NCBI RefSeq assembly: GCF_001421785.1
Contig: NZ_LMLB01000001.1
Coordinates: forward strand, 1,730,786-1,794,785
Length of the DNA: 64,000 nt
DNA from: Sphingomonas sp. Leaf33
GTDB lineage: Bacteria; Pseudomonadota; Alphaproteobacteria; Sphingomonadales; Sphingomonadaceae
Direction of reading: 5' to 3'
The notes beneath the pieces were generated by a model. It was not told the DNA's origin. It ran no database searches and saw only the letters and a program-made list of their open reading frames with translations. Positions 55,830-64,000 of this stretch are shown here, one piece after another (the stretch's first letter is position 1; every line of letters begins with the position of its first letter). The translations under genes and the position numbers were made by a program.

Positions 55830-57293
55830 CTAGCCGATCACCAGACGCGCCTGCCGTCCCATCGCGGCGGCGAGCGCGCGGTGGCGTTTCTCGACCGTGT
55901 CGCCGTACAGCGCGGTATCGGCTGCGGGTACGTGCAGCAGCAGCGCATCCTCATCGATCGACAGCCGCGTCCGATCCAGCGGCGCCGCGACACCGCCCGA
56001 CAGCCGCTGCCCGAGCCGCATCGCGAGCCCCCATTGCACTGCGACCGCCAGTTCGTCGTGCGGCGCCAGGCGGCCGAGCGGATCGGGCGAGGTCGATTCG
56101 CCGCCCAGCGACGAATGCAGCGCCTGCGCGACCAGCGCCCTGCCCTTCGCATCGATCGCGACCCAATTGCCGTGCAGCGCGATCTCGACCCCGCGTTCGG
56201 CGCGGAATTCCGGGTTCGCGCGCCAACCGACATCGGCCAGCAGGCAGGCGGCATGACGCAAGCGCGCACGCTCGACCGGGTCGCCGGCGAACAGCGGCGC
56301 GATCCAGCGATTCAGCACGTCGCCGTGTTCGGGGAACCGGCCGGCGACCCGCGCTTCCTCGCGCGCCGCGACGATCAGCGCGTCCTCGGCCCGGATCGCC
56401 GCCGGCAGGCGCTGATACAGCAGGCCTTCGCGCAGGCCATGCGACGACGCGATCGCCGCGGTCGTACCCAGCCGCTTCATCAGGATCCCCAGCAATGCTG
56501 CGGCATCGCTTAACGTCGGCGCGCGCGCGGACGAGATACCGGCGATCGTCTTCATCCGCGCCTTGTCGAGATGCGCGAGCGACCGGCCGATCCGCGCGAC
56601 CTCGTCGCCGGTCATCGCATAGCCGTGGATGACCGGCAGCGGGTATCCGTTCAGCTCCATGTCGAGCTTGGCGAGCGACCGCCACGACCCCCCGACCATG
56701 TAGAGCGGCAGGCCCTTCCCCCGCCCCGCCCAGCCGGTGTCGGCCAGGAAATCGGCCACGCGCCGGTCGAGCGACGACTTGCCCTTCGCGCGGATCGCGG
56801 CGAGCCGCAGCACGCCCAGCGGAAACGATACGCGGTCGGTGACGGTGCCCGCGACGATCCGCACCAGCTCCAGGCTGCCGCCGCCCAGGTCGCCGACGAT
56901 GCCGTCGGCGTCGGGAATCGCCGACAGCACACCCATGCCGGATGCGGTCGCCTCCTCCTCTCCGGACAGGACCTCGACGGCGAGGCCCAGTCCCTCGGCC
57001 ACCGCGAGCAGGTCTGCGCCGTTGCTCGCATCGCGTACCGCGGCGGTCGCGACGGTGCGGACATCGTCGACCTTCATTTCGCGGACCAGCCAGGCGAAAC
57101 GGGCAAGGCCGGTGCGCGCCAGCGCGAACGCTTCCGCATCGATCGTGCCGGTTTCCGACAGCGAGCGCCCGAGCCCCGCCATCACCTTCTCGTTGAAGAT
57201 CGGCGCCGGCACGCGGCGCGCCCCCTGATAGACGACCAGGCGGATCGAATTGGAACCGATGTCGATGATCGCCAGCCGGCGCGGATGGGTCAT
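55830..57293 (-). CDS. ppx: Exopolyphosphatase / guanosine pentaphosphatase (Ppx/GppA)
   Basis: A 487-aa member of the ASKHA fold. DIGSNSIRLVVYQ is the phosphate-1 loop, and VGDLGGGSLELVRI is the phosphate-2 loop. A C-terminal HD-like helical domain (about 300-480) follows, ending in a Met-poor tail. It removes terminal phosphates from polyphosphate (and pppGpp). The start overlaps the ppk stop as ATGA. Confidence 0.94.
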   Translation of the reverse strand: MTHPRRLAIIDIGSNSIRLVVYQGARRVPAPIFNEKVMAGLGRSLSETGTIDAEAFALARTGLARFAWLVREMKVDDVRTVATAAVRDASNGADLLAVAEGLGLAVEVLSGEEEATASGMGVLSAIPDADGIVGDLGGGSLELVRIVAGTVTDRVSFPLGVLRLAAIRAKGKSSLDRRVADFLADTGWAGRGKGLPLYMVGGSWRSLAKLDMELNGYPLPVIHGYAMTGDEVARIGRSLAHLDKARMKTIAGISSARAPTLSDAAALLGILMKRLGTTAAIASSHGLREGLLYQRLPAAIRAEDALIVAAREEARVAGRFPEHGDVLNRWIAPLFAGDPVERARLRHAACLLADVGWRANPEFRAERGVEIALHGNWVAIDAKGRALVAQALHSSLGGESTSPDPLGRLAPHDELAVAVQWGLAMRLGQRLSGGVAAPLDRTRLSIDEDALLLHVPAADTALYGDTVEKRHRALAAAMGRQARLVIG

Positions 57294-59464
57294 CCCGCGG
57301 GCCGTCCGCGCCGCGCGAGCGACAGCGTCGGCACCTTGCCCCGCCGCCCCTTGCCGGCGCCGCGACCCGACAGCGATGGGTTGGTCATGAAATAGTGGTG
57401 GAGGTTGAACGGCTTGGCGCCGGCCACGACGCGGACATAACGGCCATCGGGCTGCAGCTCCCAGCTCTGTTCGGTGTCGAGCAGGTTGGCGACCATCACC
57501 TGGTCGAGCACCTGATCGTGGACGGTTTCATTGAGTACAGGCAACATGAACTCGACGCGCCGGTCGAAGTTGCGCGGCATCCAGTCGGCCGACGACAGAA
57601 ACACCTTCGCTTCGTCATTGGGCAGGTCCTGGCCGTTGGCGAACGCCCATATGCGGCTGTGCTCCAGGAAGCGGCCGACCGCGGATCGGACGCGGATGCG
57701 TGCCGACATCTCGGGCACCCCGGGTCGCAGGCAGCAGATGCCGCGGACGATCAGGTCGATCTCGACGCCCGCGTTCGACGCCTCGTACAGTTTCTCGATG
57801 ATCGCGGGGTCGACCAGCGAATTCATTTTCGCCCAGATCGCTGCCGGCCGCCCGGCCAGCGCGTGGCCGATCTCTGCATCGATCAGCGACGACAGTTCGC
57901 GGCGCAGATCGCGCGGCGAGATGTGCAGCAGCTCCAGCGAATCGGGTTCGACATAGCCGGTGATGTAATTGAACACCGCCGCGGCATCGCGCCCCAGCCG
58001 CGGGTCGGCGGTGAAGAAGCTGAGGTCGGTATAGATGCGCGCGGTCACCGGGTGATAATTGCCGGTGCCGAAATGGCAGTAGGTCTTGAAGCCCGCGCCT
58101 TCGCGCCGCACGACCATTGAAATCTTGGCGTGGGTCTTCCAGTCGATGAAGCCGTAGACCACCTGCACGCCGGCGCGTTCGAGGGCGGAGGCCCACAGCA
58201 GATTCTGTTCTTCGTCGAACCGTGCCTTCAGCTCGACGACCGCGGTCACCGACTTGCCCGCTTCGGCCGCGGCGATCAACGCGTTGATGACGGCGGACTG
58301 CTTGCCCGCGCGGTACAGCGTCTGCTTGATCGCCACCACGTCCGGGTCGGCGGCGGCCTGCTTCAGGAATTCCAGGACGACATCGAAGCTTTCGTACGGA
58401 TGATGGACGATGATGTCCTTCGCCCGGATCGCGGCGAAGCAATCCCCGCCGAATTCGCGGATGCGTTCGGGAAAGCGTGCGACATAGGGCTGGAAGCGCA
58501 GGTCGGGCCGTTCGATCTCGACCAGGTTCGCCAGATTGCCGATCCCCAGGAACCCGCCGATTTCGGTCAGCAGCGCGCGGGCGCCGCCCAGTTCCTCCTT
58601 CAGCACCTGTTCCAGCTCGGGATCGATCCCGCTTTCCATCTCCAGCCGGATCACGCGGCCGCGGCGGCGGCGCTTGATGGCGCTGCGGAAGTAGAGGACC
58701 AGATCCTCCGCCTCTTCCTCCAGCTCGATATCGCTGTCACGCAGGATGCGGAACGCGGCCGAGGCCTTGACCTCATATCCCGGAAACAGCTGACCCGAGA
58801 ACCGCTTGATGACGTCTTCAATCGTCAGGAAGCGGAAGTCCTCGCCCGGCAGCCGCACGAAGCGCGCGACGCCCGCCGGCAGCAGGACAAGCTCGCGGAT
58901 CGGTTCCTGATCGGACAGGCGGACGAGGTCGAAGATGACGCTCAGGCCGCCGTTCGGGATGAAAGGGAACGGATGCGCGGGGTCGAGCGCCTGGGGGGTC
59001 AGGATCGGGAACAGCTGCTCGCGAAAATAGGTCGAGAGCCAGGCCGCGCTCTCGTCGTCGAGCGGGGTGCCGTCGACGATGCGGATGCCCTGTTCGGCGA
59101 GTGCCACCAGCAGGTCGCGCCAGACGCCCTGCTGCGAATCGACCAGCGCGTCGCCCACCTCCACGATCGCCTTCAGTTGCTGCTTCGGCGTCCGGCCGTC
59201 GGCGGAGCGTTGCTCGACCCCGCGGATCTGCTGCCCGATCAGCCCGGCGACGCGGGTCATGAAGAATTCGTCGAGGTTGGAGCCCGAGATCGACAGGAAG
59301 CGCAGCCGTTCGAGCAGCGGATGTGCAGGGTTGCACGCCTCCTCGATCACGCGGCGGTTGAACGCCAGCCACGACAGTTCGCGATTGAAATAACGGCTTT
59401 CGGCATCGGGCCGGGCCGGTTCGGACGTGACGGGCGAAGGCGGGGTCGGCTGCGGCGGAGTCAT
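57290..59464 (-). CDS. ppk: Polyphosphate kinase 1
   Basis: A 724-aa enzyme of normal length. The catalytic His445 lies in DWKTHAKISMV, equivalent to E. coli His435, and His464 in HFGTGNYHPVTARIYTD is the second active-site His. It makes long-chain polyphosphate from ATP and is opposed by the coupled ppx. Its ATG overlaps the hdaA stop. Confidence 0.97.
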   Translation of the reverse strand: MTPPQPTPPSPVTSEPARPDAESRYFNRELSWLAFNRRVIEEACNPAHPLLERLRFLSISGSNLDEFFMTRVAGLIGQQIRGVEQRSADGRTPKQQLKAIVEVGDALVDSQQGVWRDLLVALAEQGIRIVDGTPLDDESAAWLSTYFREQLFPILTPQALDPAHPFPFIPNGGLSVIFDLVRLSDQEPIRELVLLPAGVARFVRLPGEDFRFLTIEDVIKRFSGQLFPGYEVKASAAFRILRDSDIELEEEAEDLVLYFRSAIKRRRRGRVIRLEMESGIDPELEQVLKEELGGARALLTEIGGFLGIGNLANLVEIERPDLRFQPYVARFPERIREFGGDCFAAIRAKDIIVHHPYESFDVVLEFLKQAAADPDVVAIKQTLYRAGKQSAVINALIAAAEAGKSVTAVVELKARFDEEQNLLWASALERAGVQVVYGFIDWKTHAKISMVVRREGAGFKTYCHFGTGNYHPVTARIYTDLSFFTADPRLGRDAAAVFNYITGYVEPDSLELLHISPRDLRRELSSLIDAEIGHALAGRPAAIWAKMNSLVDPAIIEKLYEASNAGVEIDLIVRGICCLRPGVPEMSARIRVRSAVGRFLEHSRIWAFANGQDLPNDEAKVFLSSADWMPRNFDRRVEFMLPVLNETVHDQVLDQVMVANLLDTEQSWELQPDGRYVRVVAGAKPFNLHHYFMTNPSLSGRGAGKGRRGKVPTLSLARRGRPAG

Positions 59465-60099
59465 CCGACCGCCCTGACAGCTTCATGTGACGGATCGATG
59501 ATAAAGCCCCCGCCGCCAAGCGCTGCGCGGGCCAGCGGAACCGACAGGCGGCGGACACGGCGACGATCCGCCTCCTCCTCGATCCGCTCGACCGCGCGCA
59601 GGACGGCCAGATGGGTGCGCTCCAGCCGCCGGTCGAGCCACGCGATCACGTCGTCGCGCGCATCAAGGTCGCGACGCTCGAACAGATATCGCAGCAGGTC
59701 GCCGACCAGCGCATCGTCGGGATGATCGACGACCAGATGCGGGGATGCCGCGATCCGCGATCGCAGGTCGGGCAGGCGGATCGCCCATGCAGGCGGCGCG
59801 TGATCGGCGACCAGCAATTGCGGGCGGTGGTCGCCCTGTGCGCGGTTCCAGGCGTGGAACAGGTCCGATTCGCTCGATCGGTGCGCATCGTCGATCACGG
59901 TGCCGCCGGTTTTGGCGACGAATGCGCGGGCGAGCAGGCTGCGCCCGGATTTGCGCGGACCGACCAGCAGCGCGGTCATGACCGGCCACGTGCCCCAATG
60001 TTCGATCGCGTGAACGGCCTGGGCGTTGGACGGCCCGACCAGGAATTCCTCCGCCCGCGGATTGACCGGTTTCGGCAGCGGCAGGTCGAGCTGCTGCAT
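59461..60099 (-). CDS. hdaA: DnaA-related regulator HdaA
   Basis: A 212-aa protein starting [10 protein letters not shown]. The QLDLPL sequence is the sliding-clamp (DnaN) binding motif of Hda proteins. The body is a DnaA-type AAA+ domain with a degenerate P-loop ([11 protein letters not shown]), so ATP hydrolysis may be inefficient. It promotes conversion of DnaA-ATP to DnaA-ADP (regulatory inactivation) at the replisome. It lies between a secreted protein and ppk. Confidence 0.88.
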   Translation of the reverse strand: MQQLDLPLPKPVNPRAEEFLVGPSNAQAVHAIEHWGTWPVMTALLVGPRKSGRSLLARAFVAKTGGTVIDDAHRSSESDLFHAWNRAQGDHRPQLLVADHAPPAWAIRLPDLRSRIAASPHLVVDHPDDALVGDLLRYLFERRDLDARDDVIAWLDRRLERTHLAVLRAVERIEEEADRRRVRRLSVPLARAALGGGGFIIDPSHEAVRAVG

Positions 60100-61346
60100 C
60101 AGCCCCCCGGCGACGGTACGGCCAGCGGCGCGTCGGGCGCGGCGGCGCGACGGATGCGCAGCGTTCCCCCGCCCTCCTGCACGCTCCATCCGCGCGCTTC
60201 CAGCGCGGTGCGCAGCGCAGCGGCGTCGCCGGCATAGACGACCCGCATTACCGATACGCCGCCCAGCGCAAGGCTGGCGGTCGTGGCCGAGGATACGCCG
60301 GGAATGGCGCGAATAGCCGCTTCGCCGTTCGTCACCGCGCCGACCGACGGCGTGTCGAACTGGACCTGGATCGCCTGCCCGCCGGTCGCGGCGATGATGT
60401 CGCCGATCGGATCGGCGCCGGGCGTCGGCGTGGGCTCGGGCGTCGGCAGCGCTTCGGGCTGCGGGGGCGGCGACAGCATGACGTCGGGCGACAGGGCACC
60501 ACTCCGGGAGGCAGTCTGGTACGCCTGGTCCAGCCGCGCGACGCCGGCATCGAGCAGCGCATTCAGCCCGTTGCCGTCGGGCGCGCGCAGCGTGAAGCGC
60601 GCCAGCGGCTCGCGATCCGGCCCGTGGAACGCGGTGAAGACGCCGATGATCGGCCCGCCGGGATATTGGCGGTACAGCCGCACTTCCGGTATCACCACGT
60701 CGCTGGCGCCATATTGGTCGAGTACGGTGCGCCACCAGCCACGCCCGCGCCGTCCGGTCTGGCCGACGTTCAGCAGCAACGGGTCCGATCCCGTCCCGAC
60801 CGGCCGGACATAATCGATCGCGCTGTTGCCGGTGCGATAGCGGGCCCACGCCTGTTGCCAGGGCGTCGTCCGTTCGAACACCTGCCCCGATCCGCCCGAC
60901 CACATGACCGGAATGACCAGGGTCGGCGGCGAACGCGTAAAGGTCGTCGCGACGCCCAGGATCTGTCCGGCGCGGGCACGGTCGAACAGCACGCCCAGCC
61001 GCGCGATATAGCGGCCGGGGCCGATCTGTTCGTTCTCGACGACGATGCCGGTGACGATCGAATCGAGCGCTCCATCGGCCAGGCTGCCGTTCGCGCCGGT
61101 CAGCCGCTGGCTGAGCGTGGTCCACGCCTTGCGCTGCGCGATCCGCCACCCGGCCAGCCGTGCGGCCTCCGCGGTCTTGCCGCTGGTGTCGACGGTGACT
61201 CCGCCGACCTCGAAATCGCCGGAGCTGTCGATCGGCGCGGCACCGCGATCCTCGCCCTCGATCTGCGCGGAGACATAGCCGGCACCGGCGAGCAGGGCTG
61301 CCGCCAGTCCGAATTCCAGGACGCGGGGGATGCGGCGGTTGACCAT
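60099..61346 (-). CDS. Secreted protein, DUF2066-like, unknown function
   Basis: The start at [20 protein letters not shown] gives 415 aa with a signal peptide (cleaved near VSA). The first mature part (40-215) has the pattern of DUF2066 proteins: [19 protein letters not shown], then [15 protein letters not shown] and a late [17 protein letters not shown] Pro/Thr linker (about 315-330) leads to a C-terminal ferredoxin-like domain resembling an HMA fold ([16 protein letters not shown]). It overlaps hdaA by one base. Confidence 0.7.
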   Translation of the reverse strand: MVNRRIPRVLEFGLAAALLAGAGYVSAQIEGEDRGAAPIDSSGDFEVGGVTVDTSGKTAEAARLAGWRIAQRKAWTTLSQRLTGANGSLADGALDSIVTGIVVENEQIGPGRYIARLGVLFDRARAGQILGVATTFTRSPPTLVIPVMWSGGSGQVFERTTPWQQAWARYRTGNSAIDYVRPVGTGSDPLLLNVGQTGRRGRGWWRTVLDQYGASDVVIPEVRLYRQYPGGPIIGVFTAFHGPDREPLARFTLRAPDGNGLNALLDAGVARLDQAYQTASRSGALSPDVMLSPPPQPEALPTPEPTPTPGADPIGDIIAATGGQAIQVQFDTPSVGAVTNGEAAIRAIPGVSSATTASLALGGVSVMRVVYAGDAAALRTALEARGWSVQEGGGTLRIRRAAAPDAPLAVPSPGG

Positions 61347-61448
61347 TTGAGCGCCCTTTTGGCGAAGCGGGCGTGGAAATCCAAGCGGCTTGTCGTTACG
61401 GGACCATCCAAATCCCCGTTCAGGGCGAGCGGATGCAGGGGTAAGGTC

Positions 61449-62537
61449 GTGACCGAAAGCTACACCTACGAACAGGCCGGCGTCTCGATCGCCGCGGGCA
61501 ATGCGCTGGTCCGCGCCATCGCGCCGCTTGCGAAATCCACCCGCCGTCCCGGCGCAGATGCGGCGCTCGGCGGTTTCGGCGGCGTGTTCGACCCCAGGGC
61601 GGCCGGGTTCAAGGACCCGCTGCTGGTCGCCGCCAACGACGGCGTCGGCACCAAGCTGAAACTCGCGATCGAGCATGACGCGCACGACGGCGTCGGCATC
61701 GACCTGGTCGCGATGTGCGTCAACGACCTGATCGTCCAGGGCGCCGAGCCGCTGTTCTTCCTCGACTATTACGCCAGCGGAAAGCTCGACAACACGGTCG
61801 CGACCCGCGTCATCGCCGGCATCGCGGAGGGGTGCCGCCAGGCCGGCTGCGCGCTGATCGGCGGGGAGACCGCCGAAATGCCGGGGATGTATGCGGACGG
61901 CGACTATGACCTCGCCGGTTTCTGCGTCGGTGCGGTCGAGCGTGACGAATTGCTGACCGGCGACAGCGTGGCGACAGGCGACGTGATCCTCGGCCTCGCC
62001 TCCTCGGGCGTCCACTCGAACGGCTTCAGCCTCGTTCGCCGGCTGGCTGCCGACAAGGGCTGGAAGCTCGATCGCCCCGCGACCTTCGACCACGAGGTCC
62101 GCATGATCGACGCGCTGATGGCACCGACCCGCATCTACGTGAAGCCGCTGCTTCCCGAACTGCGCAGCCATCGCATCCATGGGCTGGCGCACATCACCGG
62201 TGGCGGCTTGCTGGAGAACATCCCGCGTGTCCTGCCCGAGGGGCTCCACGCGCACGTCGATGCCGACGCCTGGCCGCAACCGCGACTGATGGCCTTCCTC
62301 CAGGCGCAAGGGTCGATCGAGCCCGAGGAAATGGCGCGGACCTTCAACTGCGGGATCGGCATGGCGGTGATCGTCGCCGCAGCCGATGCCGACACGGTGG
62401 CAGCGAACCTGACCGCGGCGGGGGAAACCGTCGTCCGCATCGGCGACGTGCGGGCGGGCGAGCGCGGGTGCACCGTCACGGGCTCGACGGAAACCTGGAG
62501 CGCCCGCAGCGCCTGGTCCGCGACCCACGCCGCCTAA
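61449..62537 (+). CDS. purM: Phosphoribosylformylglycinamidine cyclo-ligase
   Basis: A GTG start at 61449 gives 362 aa ([18 protein letters not shown]). Motifs of the PurM fold: [50 protein letters not shown] and the late [16 protein letters not shown]. It closes the imidazole ring in purine synthesis. The next gene, purN, is 131 bp downstream. Confidence 0.95.
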   Translation: MTESYTYEQAGVSIAAGNALVRAIAPLAKSTRRPGADAALGGFGGVFDPRAAGFKDPLLVAANDGVGTKLKLAIEHDAHDGVGIDLVAMCVNDLIVQGAEPLFFLDYYASGKLDNTVATRVIAGIAEGCRQAGCALIGGETAEMPGMYADGDYDLAGFCVGAVERDELLTGDSVATGDVILGLASSGVHSNGFSLVRRLAADKGWKLDRPATFDHEVRMIDALMAPTRIYVKPLLPELRSHRIHGLAHITGGGLLENIPRVLPEGLHAHVDADAWPQPRLMAFLQAQGSIEPEEMARTFNCGIGMAVIVAAADADTVAANLTAAGETVVRIGDVRAGERGCTVTGSTETWSARSAWSATHAA

Positions 62538-62542
62538 AGGAC

Positions 62543-62577
62543 CGGGCTGGTAATGTTGGACATATCCTGTCAGCCCG
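62543..62577 (+). other. Hairpin between purM and purN
   Basis: CGGGCTG and CAGCCCG pair perfectly over 7 bp around a 21-nt loop. No T-run follows. A purine-related riboswitch was considered, but no G-box fold was seen; a processing hairpin is more likely. Confidence 0.4.
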
Positions 62578-62668
62578 CTCCCATGATGCTGCCCATCGCT
62601 CCCAACATGCGAAATTTTATACAGGCTTTCTACGCGCACATGGGTAAGGTTCGCGAAGTTTGCCGCCC

Positions 62669-63217
62669 ATGACGGCCCGGGTCGGTATCCTGATCTCGGG
62701 CCGTGGTTCGAACATGCAGGCGCTCGTCCGCGCGGGCGGCGACGCATACCGGGTCGTCCTCGTGGCCAGCGACAAGCCCGATGCCGCGGGCCTCGCCTGG
62801 GCCGCGGAACAGGGCATCGCGACCCTCGCCCACTCCGGCAAACGCGGGGAGCGCGAAGCGGCGTTCGACGCGGCCTTGCGCGGCGCCGGGGTCGAGGTGA
62901 TCGCGCTTGCCGGCTATATGCGTCTGTTGTCCGACGACTTCGTTGCGCGCTGGGCAGGGCGGATCGTCAACATCCACCCGTCGCTGCTACCGCTCTACAA
63001 AGGTCTGGACACCCACGCCCGTGCGATCGCGGCCGGTGACGCGGAGGCGGGCTGTTCGGTCCATGTCGTGACGGCGGAGCTCGACGCCGGCGACGTGCTC
63101 GGCCAGGCGCGGGTCCCGATCCTGCCCGGCGATACGCCCGACAGTCTGGCGGAACGCGTGCTGGGGGTCGAGCATTCGCTCTATCCCAAGACACTCGCGG
63201 AGTTCGTGAAGCGATGA
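62669..63217 (+). CDS. purN: Phosphoribosylglycinamide formyltransferase
   Basis: The ATG at 62669 gives 182 aa (MTARVGILISGRGSNMQALV). LISGRGSNMQAL and NIHPSLLPLYKGLDTHARAI (catalytic Asn and His) are diagnostic. It transfers a formyl group from 10-formyl-THF to GAR in purine synthesis. A TTG three codons upstream is the other start. The next gene overlaps its stop as ATGA. Confidence 0.96.
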   Translation: MTARVGILISGRGSNMQALVRAGGDAYRVVLVASDKPDAAGLAWAAEQGIATLAHSGKRGEREAAFDAALRGAGVEVIALAGYMRLLSDDFVARWAGRIVNIHPSLLPLYKGLDTHARAIAAGDAEAGCSVHVVTAELDAGDVLGQARVPILPGDTPDSLAERVLGVEHSLYPKTLAEFVKR

Positions 63218-63591
63218 GCCCGGATCAGGACGGCGACCTCGAAAAGCTGCGCGCGATCACGCTGGCCCTGCCCGGTGCGGAGGAGCGCCTGTCGCACGGT
63301 GCGCCCGGCTTCCTTGTCGAAGGCGGCAAGTTCTTCGCGTACTTTTGGCACGATCATCACGGCGACGGCGAAACCGTCGTGCTGGTGAAGACCACCGGCG
63401 CCGACGAGATGGACGCGCTGATCGACGCCGATCCTGCGCTCTATTTCAAGCCGGCCTATCTCGCTTCCTCGGGCTGGATCGCGATCCGGACCGATGCTCC
63501 CGGCACCGACTGGGATCACATCGGCGACCGGGTCGCGCAGAGCTGGGAAATGGTCGCCCCGCGCCGCTTTCTCGAAGCCGGCGGGCGATGA
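63214..63591 (+). CDS. MmcQ/YjbR-family protein
   Basis: A 125-aa protein with the typical pattern: DLEKLRAITLALPGAEERLSHGAPGFLV at the start, then FAYFWHDHHGDGETVVLVK, LSHGAP replacing the E. coli YjbR segment, and GWIAIRTDAPGTDWDHI. YjbR has a DNA-binding-like fold, but function is not established. It is coupled with purN on one side and the next gene on the other, both by ATGA. Confidence 0.85.
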   Translation: MSPDQDGDLEKLRAITLALPGAEERLSHGAPGFLVEGGKFFAYFWHDHHGDGETVVLVKTTGADEMDALIDADPALYFKPAYLASSGWIAIRTDAPGTDWDHIGDRVAQSWEMVAPRRFLEAGGR

Positions 63592-64000
63592 GCGACGACA
63601 CGCCGGCCGAAAAGGCGGAGGCCCGTGCGATCCGCCGTCGCTGGATCTCGATCGGTGAAGCCGTGGCGGTCGCGGGCGTCGTCATCGCAGGGCTGACGTT
63701 CTGGAGCGGCTGGCAGGATCGGCAGGATGCCGCCGCGGACAAGGCGGCGACGCGCGCCGAACAGACCGCCCAGCGCCAGCGGGTACCGCTGACGACCGCA
63801 GCGGTCGATGCGAGCGGCGTCGAGCTTCGGGCGCCCGCAGACTGCTCGCTGGAATCGACCGAAATCCGCTTCCCCAGCGCGATCGGCGTGGATGCGCAGA
63901 CGACCGTTGCGACCCACCGGATCGAAACGGCCTGGCTGGAAAAGCCGATGTTGAAGCTGACGGACGGCGGTTCCGATCGACGCGATGGGCGCATCCCCGT
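63588..64000 (+). CDS. Membrane-anchored protein of unknown function, cut by the window end
   Basis: The ATG at 63588 overlaps the MmcQ stop (ATGA), and the frame stays open for 137 codons to the window edge. Basic RRRWIS precedes one hydrophobic helix (about residues 22-40), followed by a Gln/Arg/Ala-rich segment (DRQDAAADKAATRAEQTAQR). The visible remainder has no motif I recognise. The 3' part is missing. Confidence 0.6.
   Translation, partial: MSDDTPAEKAEARAIRRRWISIGEAVAVAGVVIAGLTFWSGWQDRQDAAADKAATRAEQTAQRQRVPLTTAAVDASGVELRAPADCSLESTEIRFPSAIGVDAQTTVATHRIETAWLEKPMLKLTDGGSDRRDGRIP

Noticed and set aside
62538..62668. Purine riboswitch between purM and purN
   Set aside because: No aptamer-like core can be drawn; only a simple 7-bp stem is visible.
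61347..62747. N-terminal extension of the DUF2066-like gene
   Set aside because: It is antisense to purM and has no signal peptide; the start at MVNRRIP is convincing.
1..64000. CRISPR array, prophage or defence island
   Set aside because: No direct repeats with spacers, no integrase or phage genes; the window is housekeeping sequence.

Overview
This is a GC-rich, gene-dense chromosomal segment from an alphaproteobacterium, most likely Sphingomonadales (Sphingomonas or a close relative). The evidence is the order trpF-trpB-trpA-accD-folC, the alpha-type LexA box (GTTC-N7-GTTC) before recA, a DnaA-like HdaA, the rpsB-tsf-pyrH-frr-uppS-cdsA-dxr-rseP-bamA-skp-fabZ series, a short-form pyruvoyl phosphatidylserine decarboxylase, and a tonB-exbB-exbD-exbD operon. 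I see no prophage, insertion sequence, CRISPR array or rRNA. The only tRNA found is tRNA-Ser(UGA).

Layout. 1-5.3 kb: rsmD (3' part outside the window) and rluB, a single-domain response regulator, a Rieske oxygenase divergent from a PAT/AmpG-like transporter, and an orphan sphingomonad protein. 5.3-12 kb (minus strand): trpF-trpB-orf73-trpA-accD-folC, preceded by a GNAT acetyltransferase and a secreted unknown. 12-15.2 kb: the Ton energy-transduction operon and a DUF1467 membrane protein. 15.2-25 kb: M28 peptidase, recA with its SOS promoter, a methyltransferase, a GST, a dicarboxylate symporter, a Tat-exported M24 peptidase and alaS. 25-29 kb: a periplasmic repeat protein, a KefB-type antiporter and icd. 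29-31 kb: psd-pssA and a small membrane protein behind an apparent LexA-controlled promoter. 31-43 kb: the translation, isoprenoid, phospholipid and outer-membrane-assembly series, then rpmE and a PilZ protein. 43-52.4 kb: tRNA-Ser and a coupled run from a lytic transglycosylase through dacC-tmk-holB-metG-tatD to mazG. 52.4-64 kb: aspS, rnd, an I78-type lipoprotein, ppx-ppk-hdaA with a secreted unknown, then purM-purN and the start of a further gene that runs off the window.

Most of the window is housekeeping. Many genes overlap by ATGA, GTGA or TGATG junctions, so translational coupling is widespread. The most unusual items are: (i) a low-GC 73-codon membrane-protein ORF coupled at both ends between trpB and trpA; (ii) a near-consensus promoter with a LexA box in its spacer, facing a 75-aa single-span membrane protein; (iii) two copies of a roughly 93-bp palindromic intergenic element, plus a degenerate half copy; and (iv) GC hairpins between tonB/exbB, exbB/exbD and rpsB/tsf. 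Start sites were reassigned by hand where a ribosome-binding site, signal peptide or family N-terminus pointed to a start inside a longer open frame.
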